A stretch of DNA of 10,107 nt from contig QHBV01000095.1 of assembly GCA_003244035.1 (NCBI GenBank), positions 3,546-13,652 on the forward strand, written 5' to 3'. The notes under the pieces are model-generated. The model searched no databases. It saw only the letters and a program-made list of their open reading frames with translations, and was not told where the DNA came from. This document shows, one piece after another, positions 5,522-10,107 of the stretch. A program made the position numbers and the translations under genes. Within the stretch, counting starts at the first letter, position 1; the number at the start of each line of letters is the position of its first letter. This DNA comes from Solirubrobacterales bacterium. Its GTDB lineage: Bacteria; Actinomycetota; Thermoleophilia; Solirubrobacterales; Solirubrobacteraceae.

Positions 5522-6526
5522 ATGATCGCCGAAGCCGAAGCCCGCGAAGCGCACGCTCTCGACGCCTACTCGCGTGTCGTTGTCGAGGTCGCGGAGCGCC
5601 TCGCGCCGAGCGTCGCGAACCTCCGGGTGATGCGGCGCAGCCGCGGCGGCCAGGTGCCCGCCGGCGCTGGGAGCGCGGTGGCGCTGACGCCCGACGGATT
5701 CCTGCTCACCTCCGCGCACGTGGTCGCGGCGAGCGCCGGCCCCGCATCGTCGGGCACCGGCAGGGCCTCCTTCGTCGACGGCCGCGAGTTCAGCTTCCGC
5801 GTGGTCGGCGCCGACCGGCTCTCCGACCTCGCCGTGCTGCGTGCCGACGGCGGCGGACTCGTCCCCGCCGAGCTGGGCGAGGCCGAGCACCTCAAGGTCG
5901 GCCAGCTCGTGGTCGCGATCGGCAACCCCAACGGGTTCGCCGGCTCGGTGACCGCCGGCGTCGTCTCCGCGCTCGGCCGCTCGCTGCCGGCCCGCGCCGG
6001 CCGGACGCTGCGCTACATCGACAACGTGATCCAAACCGACGCGGCGCTCAACCTAGGCAACTCGGGCGGCGCGCTGGCCGACAGCTCGGCGCGAGTGGTG
6101 GGCGTCAACACGGCGGTCGCCGGCGTCGGCCTCGGGCTCGCCGTGCCGGTCAACGCCGCGACCCGTCAGATCATCGGCGCGTTGATGCGCGATGGCCGCG
6201 TACGCCGCGCGTACGTCGGGATCGCCGGCGGCTCGCGGCCGCTCCCCCCGAAGGCGCGTGCCAGTCTGGCCGGGACAGGCCCCAGCCAGAGCGCGCGTGC
6301 GGGCGGGGTCGAGATCGTCGAGGTTGCGCCCGGCAGCCCCGCCGAGCGGGCCGGGCTCCGAGCCGAGGACCTGATCGTCGAGCTCGACGGCCGAGCCGTG
6401 CAACGCGTCGAGGACGTCCAGCGCGTCTTGACGCACGAGGCGATCGGCCGCACCTGGCCGATCCGGGTCCTGCGGGGCGAGCGGTGGCTCGCGCTCGAGC
6501 TCTCGCCCGTGGAGCTCGCCGAGTAG
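5522..6526 (+). CDS. Second trypsin-like serine protease with PDZ domain (S1C/HtrA-type), no signal peptide
   Basis: Predicted serine protease of 334 residues, closer to canonical HtrA than its upstream neighbour. The triad is His66 in GFLLTSAHVVA, Asp102 in DRLSDLAVL, and Ser181 in LNLGNSGGAL. The strand VGQLVVAIGNPNGF and the substrate-loop region VIQTDAALN are also typical. A PDZ domain lies at about residues 228-332 (YVGIAGG, VEIVEVAPGSPAERAGLRAEDLIVEL). No signal peptide or TM segment precedes the protease domain; the N-terminus MIAEAEAREAHALDAYSRVV is polar and helical. It lies 10 bases after the first protease stop, so the two are almost certainly co-transcribed and may be diverged duplicates that assemble together. 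A hairpin at 6544-6567 follows its stop. Confidence 0.9.
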   Translation: MIAEAEAREAHALDAYSRVVVEVAERLAPSVANLRVMRRSRGGQVPAGAGSAVALTPDGFLLTSAHVVAASAGPASSGTGRASFVDGREFSFRVVGADRLSDLAVLRADGGGLVPAELGEAEHLKVGQLVVAIGNPNGFAGSVTAGVVSALGRSLPARAGRTLRYIDNVIQTDAALNLGNSGGALADSSARVVGVNTAVAGVGLGLAVPVNAATRQIIGALMRDGRVRRAYVGIAGGSRPLPPKARASLAGTGPSQSARAGGVEIVEVAPGSPAERAGLRAEDLIVELDGRAVQRVEDVQRVLTHEAIGRTWPIRVLRGERWLALELSPVELAE

Positions 6527-6543
6527 CCCACCGCCTACCGCCC

Positions 6544-6567
6544 GTGTAGCTCGCGGAGCGGCTACAC
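6544..6567 (+). terminator. Hairpin after the protease operon, possible terminator
   Basis: GTGTAGC (6544-6550) and GCTACAC (6561-6567) are perfect inverted arms. The stem can extend inward by CGC/GCG after a single bulged T, giving about 10 pairs around a GGA loop. It begins 17 bases after the second protease stop and ends 87 bases before rpmG. There is no following T-run, so termination would be of the weak U-tract-less type. The 3' arm also contains TACACT, which could be a -10 box for the ribosomal cluster, although I see no good -35. A second small inverted repeat (TCCCG/CGGGA, 6626-6638) lies between it and rpmG. Confidence 0.4.
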
Positions 6568-6654
6568 TCACGGTTGGCGCCGGGCGGCGTTCATCGACAC
6601 GCCCGCATCCGGCGACCAGACCTGATCCCGACCCGGGAAGCGCGTTTAAGACCC

Positions 6655-6819
6655 ATGGCCCGTGGAGACGTCCGGATCGCTGCGACTCTCGCCTGTGAAG
6701 AGTGCAAGCGCCGGAACTACCAGACGAACAAGAGCAAGCGCAACAACCCTGAGCGGCTGCAGCTGCGCAAGTACTGCCGGTGGTGCAGACGCCACACCGC
6801 GCACCGCGAAACGCGCTAG
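6655..6819 (+). CDS. rpmG: 50S ribosomal protein L33
   Basis: L33 is a small protein of the large ribosomal subunit near the E site. The product is 54 residues: MARGDVRIAATLACEECKRRNYQTNKSKRN, followed by RLQLRKYCRWCRRHTAHRETR. The CEEC and CRWC pairs make it the zinc-binding (C+) form. The same frame is open further upstream, but ATG 6655 gives the standard L33 N-terminus. No strong SD precedes it. It lies directly ahead of secE (15 bases), the arrangement common in actinobacteria where rpmG-secE-nusG opens the rplK cluster. Confidence 0.95.
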   Translation: MARGDVRIAATLACEECKRRNYQTNKSKRNNPERLQLRKYCRWCRRHTAHRETR

Positions 6820-6834
6820 CTGGCGGGGCGCTCG

Positions 6835-7419
6835 GTGGCTCGCAACCGCAAACGCGCAAAGGAGCGGCGCGCCCGGCACCCGCAGCCGGTCGTCAGCGGC
6901 CGCAGTGAGCCGGCCATCAGCGATCGCCCTGAGCCGGCCATGAGCCATCGCCCCGAGCCGGCCGCGAGCGACCGCCCAGAGCCATCCCCGGCCCCCGATC
7001 CGCTCGCGCACGCCGCCCCCGATTCCGAGCTGGCGGAGGCACAGCTGGCGCTCGGGCGCCCTGATGAGGAGGAGGGGGACGAGCTTCAGCCCGCGACTGG
7101 CGACGGAGGCGACGTCGACAACGGCGACCGCGCAGGTGGCTCTGACGGAGTGGGGGACGGCGGCGGGCCCCCGGACCCCCCCGGCGGCGAGCTGGCGGTG
7201 CCGGCTGCGCCGCTCCCGGCCGCCCCGCTGCGAGCTGGCAACCGGCTCGTCACCTTCGTCCAGGGAAGCTGGCGCGAGCTGCAACGGGTACAGTGGCCTG
7301 ACCGCCGCCAGGTGATGCAAGCCACCGGGGTCGTGATCGGGTTCGTGATCGTGGCAGGCGCGTTTCTCGGCCTGGCCGACACGATCGCCGGCAAGCTCGT
7401 CACTCTGATTCTCAAGTGA
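6835..7419 (+). CDS. secE: Preprotein translocase subunit SecE with long hydrophilic N-terminal extension
   Basis: SecE is the essential small membrane subunit that clamps SecY in the SecYEG channel. The SecE domain occupies the C-terminal 60 residues: an amphipathic helix FVQGSWRELQRVQWPDRRQV (141-160), then one TM helix (about 163-184, ATGVVIGFVIVAGAFLGLAD), as in single-TM bacterial SecE. Ahead of it is an unusual ~135-residue extension. It has a basic start (MARNRKRAKERRARH), four 8-residue repeats (20-51), and an acidic Pro/Gly-rich stretch to about 135. Single-TM SecE proteins are often 60-90 residues in total, so this one is about twice as long. GTG 6835 is chosen because it begins the basic motif. 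It sits 15 bases after rpmG, with nusG 85 bases downstream. Confidence 0.92.
   Translation: MARNRKRAKERRARHPQPVVSGRSEPAISDRPEPAMSHRPEPAASDRPEPSPAPDPLAHAAPDSELAEAQLALGRPDEEEGDELQPATGDGGDVDNGDRAGGSDGVGDGGGPPDPPGGELAVPAAPLPAAPLRAGNRLVTFVQGSWRELQRVQWPDRRQVMQATGVVIGFVIVAGAFLGLADTIAGKLVTLILK
6892..6987 (+). repeat. Four 24-bp in-frame tandem repeats in secE
   Basis: Four imperfect 24-bp units encode 8-residue repeats VSGRSEPA, ISDRPEPA, MSHRPEPA and ASDRPEPS (SecE residues 20-51), with consensus xS(D/H)RPEPA. Units 2 and 3 are the most alike at DNA level. The exact 24-bp period keeps the frame, so copy number could change without breaking secE. The repeats are predicted to be disordered, with Arg and Glu spaced regularly. 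Confidence 0.85.
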
Positions 7420-7474
7420 GCGCGCAGCGCGAACGGTTAAGCGAAGCCGGAGGCTGAGCGTTATTGTCAAGAAC

Positions 7475-7493
7475 GCGGGGCGGGACGCCCCGC
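7475..7493 (+). promoter_or_regulatory. GC hairpin abutting the nusG Shine-Dalgarno
   Basis: GCGGGGCG (7475-7482) and CGCCCCGC (7486-7493) form a perfect 8-bp all-GC stem with a GGA loop. The 3' arm touches the strong SD GGAGGAG (7494-7500), which is 4 bases from the nusG ATG at 7505. No T-run follows, so a simple intrinsic terminator is unlikely. It may influence ribosome access, RNA stability or processing between secE and nusG. The rest of the 85-base gap shows no clear promoter. Confidence 0.5.
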
Positions 7494-7504
7494 GGAGGAG
7501 CCCA

Positions 7505-8026
7505 ATGTTCCGCTGGTACGTCGTCAACACATACTCAGGCCACGAAAACAAGGTCAAGCACAACCTCGAGCACCGTGTGGTGTCGCTCGGGCAGCAGCGG
7601 GCCGTGCGCCAGATCGTTGTCCCGACGGAGTCCGTCTCGGAGATGAAGGACAACCAGAAGGTGACGGTCGAGAAGCGGACGATGCCCGGATACGTGCTCG
7701 TCAACATGGACCTGAACGAGGACTCGTGGTCGCTGGTGAAGGGCACTCCCGGCGTGACCGGCTTCGTCGGGGCGTCGAACGAGCCGGTCCCGCTGACGCA
7801 AGTCGAAGTCGACAGGCTGCTGCACAAGGAGACTGCCGAGCGCCGGCCCAGCCGCGCCCAGTTCTCGATTGGCGAGTCGGTCAAGGTGATATCCGGGCCG
7901 CTGTCGGATTTCTCCGGGGAGATCTCGGAGGTCAACGACGACGCCCAGCGGCTGAAGGTGCTGGTCTCGATCTTCGGCCGCGAGACGCCGGTCGAAGTCG
8001 CGTTCGACCAGGTCAAGAAGGTTTAG
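7505..8026 (+). CDS. nusG: Transcription termination/antitermination factor NusG
   Basis: NusG binds RNA polymerase and modulates elongation, Rho termination and coupling to ribosomes. The 173-residue product starts FRWYVVNTYSGHENKVKHNLE, the standard beginning of the NGN domain (about 1-108), with the hallmark RTMPGYVLVNMDL and TPGVTGFVG motifs. A KOW domain follows (about 118-173: FSIGESVKVISGPLSDFSGEISEV, then LVSIFGRETPVEV). The length is the minimal two-domain form and lacks the long N-terminal extension of streptomycete and mycobacterial NusG. The start is well supported by the SD GGAGGAG. It lies between secE and rplK, the expected position. Confidence 0.97.
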   Translation: MFRWYVVNTYSGHENKVKHNLEHRVVSLGQQRAVRQIVVPTESVSEMKDNQKVTVEKRTMPGYVLVNMDLNEDSWSLVKGTPGVTGFVGASNEPVPLTQVEVDRLLHKETAERRPSRAQFSIGESVKVISGPLSDFSGEISEVNDDAQRLKVLVSIFGRETPVEVAFDQVKKV

Positions 8027-8027
8027 G

Positions 8028-8045
8028 GGGCCGCTTGCGCGGCCC
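8028..8045 (+). promoter_or_regulatory. Hairpin between nusG and rplK
   Basis: GGGCCGC (8028-8034) and GCGGCCC (8039-8045) make a perfect 7-bp stem with a TTGC loop, starting 2 bases after the nusG stop. There is no U-tract. It could attenuate readthrough, mark RNA processing, or be incidental. The remaining 24 bases to rplK hold no strong SD. Confidence 0.4.
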
Positions 8046-8069
8046 TGTGGTTACGCTCTCGGAACACCA

Positions 8070-8495
8070 ATGGCAAAGAAAGTACTGACCCAGATCAAGC
8101 TCCAGGCGGTTGGCGGCCAGGCGAGCCCGGCGCCGCCGGTCGGCCCCGCGCTCGGCCAGCATGGCGTCAACATCATGGAGTTCGTCAAGGCGTTCAACTC
8201 CCAGACGCAGTCCGACATCGGCACCGTGATCCCGGTCGTGATCACGGTCTACGAGGATCGCTCGTTCACGTTTGTGACCAAGAGCCCGCCGGCGGCGGTG
8301 CTGATCAAGCAGGCGCTGTCGCTCGAGAAGGGCTCGGCCGAGCCGCACCGCGATAAGGTTGCCACGATCACGCGGGACCAGCTCGGTGCGATCGCCGAGA
8401 AGAAGATGAAGGACCTAAACGCGCACGACATCGACGCCGCCGCCAAGATCATCGCCGGCACCGCCCGCTCGATGGGCGTGGACGTGGTCGGATGA
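8070..8495 (+). CDS. rplK: 50S ribosomal protein L11
   Basis: L11 forms the GTPase-associated centre with the 23S rRNA thiostrepton loop and the L10-L12 stalk. The 141-residue product, the normal length, has the Pro-rich N-terminal domain (AVGGQASPAPPVGPALGQHG, then VNIMEFVKAFNSQT). The C-terminal rRNA-binding domain is also seen (SPPAAVLIKQALSLEKGS, DLNAHDIDAAAKIIAGTARSMG). The start MAKKVLTQIKLQ is canonical, although the GGAAC before the ATG is only a weak SD. It is followed 22 bases later by rplA; the rplK-rplA pair is an operon in nearly all bacteria. Confidence 0.98.
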   Translation: MAKKVLTQIKLQAVGGQASPAPPVGPALGQHGVNIMEFVKAFNSQTQSDIGTVIPVVITVYEDRSFTFVTKSPPAAVLIKQALSLEKGSAEPHRDKVATITRDQLGAIAEKKMKDLNAHDIDAAAKIIAGTARSMGVDVVG

Positions 8496-8517
8496 CGAGC
8501 GCCTGGAGACACTGCTG

Positions 8518-9237
8518 ATGGCCAAGCACGGCAAGGCATACGCGGACGCCAAGCAGCGCCTGGACCGCGAGCGCGAGTACCCGCCTGCGGAGGCGATCGC
8601 GTTGGTCAAGCAGCTCGGGCGCGCGAAGTTCGACGAGTCGGTCGAGGTCCACGTCCGCACCGGGCTCAACGTGCGCCACGCCGATGAGCAGCTGCGTGGG
8701 ACGATCGCGCTGCCAAACGGCGTGGGCAAGGACGTGACGATCGCCGTCTTCGCCAGGGGGGACAAGGCCGGCGAGGCGCTCGACGCGGGCGCCGACGTGG
8801 TCGGCGCGGAGGATCTCGCCGAGAAGATCCAGAACGGCTTCGACGACTTCGACGTGGCGATCGCGACCCCCGACCTGATGCCGGTCGTCGGCCGTCTGGG
8901 CCGCATCCTCGGGCCGGCGGGAAAGATGCCGAACCCCAAGGTCGGCACGGTCACCGTCGACGTCGCCCGGGCGGTGCAGGAGTCCAAGGCTGGGAAGGTC
9001 GAGTACCGCACCGACCGCAACGCGATCGTGCACCTGGTGATCGGCAAGCGCGAGTTCGACGAGCGCCGCCTGCTCGAGAACTACGCTGCCGTGATCGAGG
9101 AGCTGATCCGCGCCAAGCCGTCGGCCGCCAAGGGCCGCTACATCCGCACGGTCACGTTCGCGACTACGATGGGCCCGGGCGTGAAGGTGGACCCGGCTCG
9201 CACCCGCGACATCGTCGAGGAGCCGGTGGCCGCGTAG
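8518..9237 (+). CDS. rplA: 50S ribosomal protein L1
   Basis: L1 forms the mobile stalk at the ribosomal E site and in many bacteria represses its own rplK-rplA mRNA. The 239-residue product has the family signature GRILGPAGKMPNPKVGTV (about residues 128-145). It also shows the RNA-binding features RGTIALPNGVGK (60-71) and, near the end, RYIRTVTFATTMGPGVKVD (208-225). Length is normal. ATG 8518 has a GGAG about 9 bases upstream. The 62 bases after its stop form the candidate L10 leader. I did not identify an L1-binding mimic with confidence. Confidence 0.98.
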   Translation: MAKHGKAYADAKQRLDREREYPPAEAIALVKQLGRAKFDESVEVHVRTGLNVRHADEQLRGTIALPNGVGKDVTIAVFARGDKAGEALDAGADVVGAEDLAEKIQNGFDDFDVAIATPDLMPVVGRLGRILGPAGKMPNPKVGTVTVDVARAVQESKAGKVEYRTDRNAIVHLVIGKREFDERRLLENYAAVIEELIRAKPSAAKGRYIRTVTFATTMGPGVKVDPARTRDIVEEPVAA

Positions 9238-9253
9238 ACTGACCCCTCGAGCC

Positions 9254-9297
9254 CAAGACCTCCGGCCGCGAGCGCCGCGTAAGCCCGGAGCAGGTTG
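9254..9297 (+). promoter_or_regulatory. Candidate L10 leader (rplJ autoregulatory structure)
   Basis: In the rplA-rplJ gap, CTCCGG (9260-9265) pairs perfectly with CCGGAG (9285-9290). An inner CGCG/CGCG helix (9267-9270 with 9276-9279) sits inside it. The 3' strand of the outer stem contains the GGAG that is the SD of rplJ, 9 bases before ATG 9300, so the structure would hide the ribosome-binding site. The unpaired purine-rich AAGAC below the stem on one side and CAGG on the other could form the internal bend known from L10 leaders. Ribosomal protein L10, with L12, is known to bind such leaders and repress translation. The assignment rests on position and pairing, not on a covariance search. 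Confidence 0.5.
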
Positions 9298-9299
9298 AC

Positions 9300-9872
9300 A
9301 TGAACAGAGACCAGAAAGCAGCCGTCATAGAAGAGCTCGCCGGGCAGATCCAGGCCGCCGAGGCGATCTTCGCTGTCGATTACCGGGGACTGTCGGTCGC
9401 ACAGGCGGCCGAGCTGCGTGCCAACCTGCGCGAAGCCGGCGCGAGGCTCCGGGTCGTCAAGAACTCGCTGACCGAGCGGGCCGCCGACCAGGCCGGCGCG
9501 CCGGCTCTGAAGCCGCTGCTGCAGGGGCCGACCGCGCTCGCGCTGGTCCATGGCGACGGGGCGCTCGCCGCCAAGACGCTGAGCGACACGGGGCGCAGGC
9601 TTCGCATCCTCGAATTCAAGGGCGGCATGATGGGCGGCGCCGCGCTGAGCGGGGACGAACTGCGCTCGATCGCGCGCCTGCCCGCCCGAGATGTTCTGAA
9701 CGCCCAGCTCGCCGGCACGATCGCGGCGCCGCTGACGGGACTCGTCCGGGGCCTGAACGCGCTGATCGCGGGGCTGGCGATCCAGTTGCGACAGATCGCC
9801 GAAAACCGCTTAGGGCCCGACGCCCCCTCACTGACTTCGTCGCGGACCCCTGAACCCAAGGAGCAAGCATGA
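9300..9872 (+). CDS. rplJ: 50S ribosomal protein L10
   Basis: L10 anchors L7/L12 dimers to the ribosomal stalk and is the autorepressor of the rplJ-rplL operon in many bacteria. The 190-residue product begins MNRDQKAAVIEELAGQIQAAEAIFAVDYRGLSV (typical N-terminus). The rRNA-binding signature LREAGARLRVVKNSLTERA is at 43-62 and a GPTALALVHGD strand at 77-86. The central part (LEFKGGMMGG, RLPARDVLNAQLAGTIAAPL) leads into the long C-terminal helix that binds L12 dimers (about 147-170). The tail after ENRLGPDAP is polar, and its TGA (9870-9872) overlaps the rplL ATG. The SD GGAG lies inside the leader stem. Confidence 0.97.
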   Translation: MNRDQKAAVIEELAGQIQAAEAIFAVDYRGLSVAQAAELRANLREAGARLRVVKNSLTERAADQAGAPALKPLLQGPTALALVHGDGALAAKTLSDTGRRLRILEFKGGMMGGAALSGDELRSIARLPARDVLNAQLAGTIAAPLTGLVRGLNALIAGLAIQLRQIAENRLGPDAPSLTSSRTPEPKEQA

Positions 9873-10107
9873 CCACAACCCAAGAATGGATCGACGAGCT
9901 CAAGGCGATCTCGGTGCTCGAGCTGTCCGAGCGCATCAAAGCGCTCGAGGAGGCCTTCGGCGTCTCGGCCACGGCTGTCGCCGCGGCGGCTCCGGCCGGC
10001 GGCGGGGGCGCCGCGGACGGCGCCGGCGAGGAGGTCGAGGAGCAGAGCGCGTTCGACGTCGTGCTGACGGCGCCGGGCGAGAAGAAGATCCAGGTGATCA
10101 AGGTCGT
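9869..10107 (+). CDS. rplL: 50S ribosomal protein L7/L12 (3' truncated by window edge)
   Basis: L7/L12 is the multicopy stalk protein that recruits translational GTPases. The first 79 codons are visible. The N-terminal dimerisation/L10-binding domain reads TTQEWIDELKAISVLELSERI then KALEEAFGVSA. A flexible Ala/Gly-rich hinge with an acidic end follows (AAAAPAGGGGAADGAGEEVEEQ). The globular C-terminal domain starts SAFDVVLTAPGEKKIQVIKV and runs off the edge; about 40-50 residues are missing. A strong SD (AAGGAG, 9858-9863) precedes ATG 9869. The start overlaps the rplJ stop as ATGA, tighter than the usual L10-L12 spacing. Confidence 0.97.
   Translation, partial: MTTTQEWIDELKAISVLELSERIKALEEAFGVSATAVAAAAPAGGGGAADGAGEEVEEQSAFDVVLTAPGEKKIQVIKV

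Noticed and set aside
5123..6034. Minus-strand open frame (303 codons) opposite the two proteases
   Set aside because: Both plus-strand proteases have complete catalytic triads and PDZ domains across this region, so the antisense frame is a codon-usage shadow.
6574..6654. Upstream in-frame extension of rpmG from GTG 6574
   Set aside because: L33 starts canonically at MARGDVRIAATL (6655). The extra 27 residues are not seen in the family and follow the hairpin region.
6568..6654. Possible tRNA gene before rpmG, as found in some relatives
   Set aside because: There is no TTCGA-type T-loop, no acceptor pairing and no cloverleaf on either strand.
6646..8016. Long minus-strand open frame (456 codons) opposite rpmG, secE and nusG
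   Set aside because: It is antisense to three well-identified genes, and its repetitive stretches only mirror the secE repeat and hinge. No domain is visible.

Overview
The window is very GC-rich and densely coded, with conserved housekeeping blocks at both ends and a more variable middle. Gene content (pstB-phoU; rpmG-secE-nusG-rplK-rplA-rplJ-rplL), frequent GTG starts, and a SecE carrying a long hydrophilic N-terminal extension suggest a high-GC actinobacterium. I think a deep branch such as Thermoleophilia/Solirubrobacterales is most likely. That placement is an inference from gene order and protein style, not from any search.

Left block (1-1173, + strand): the 3' part of pstB, the ATPase of the high-affinity phosphate transporter, followed 4 bases later by phoU. 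This is the end of a pst-phoU operon.

Middle block (about 1200-4570): genes in changing orientations with no shared pathway. There is a membrane-anchored alpha/beta hydrolase (-), a class I SAM methyltransferase (+) whose 5' end overlaps a tRNA T-arm-like remnant, and an apparent two-gene operon (-) of an HxlR-family regulator with a C-terminal Cys cluster and a six-helix GAP/LysE-like membrane protein. The remnant and the mixed orientations make this look like an accessory insertion between conserved blocks. A perfect 17-bp palindrome (4545-4561) lies between the HxlR gene and the rightward protease genes and is a good candidate HxlR operator.

Protease block (4595-6526, +): two tandem trypsin-like (S1C/HtrA-type) serine proteases with PDZ domains. 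Both have complete His-Asp-Ser triads, but neither shows a signal peptide or membrane anchor. The first is preceded by a 10-codon leader ORF whose stop overlaps the protease start (ATGA) and whose start resembles a copy of the protease start.

Right block (6655-10107, +): the classical transcription/translation cluster, cut off inside rplL. Points of interest are the repeat-bearing SecE extension, a GC-only hairpin touching the nusG Shine-Dalgarno, a leader before rplJ in which the SD is paired in a stem (candidate L10 autoregulatory leader), and an ATGA stop/start overlap of rplJ and rplL. I see no CRISPR array, intact transposase, integrase, intact tRNA or rRNA. No stretch longer than 300 bases lacks a gene.
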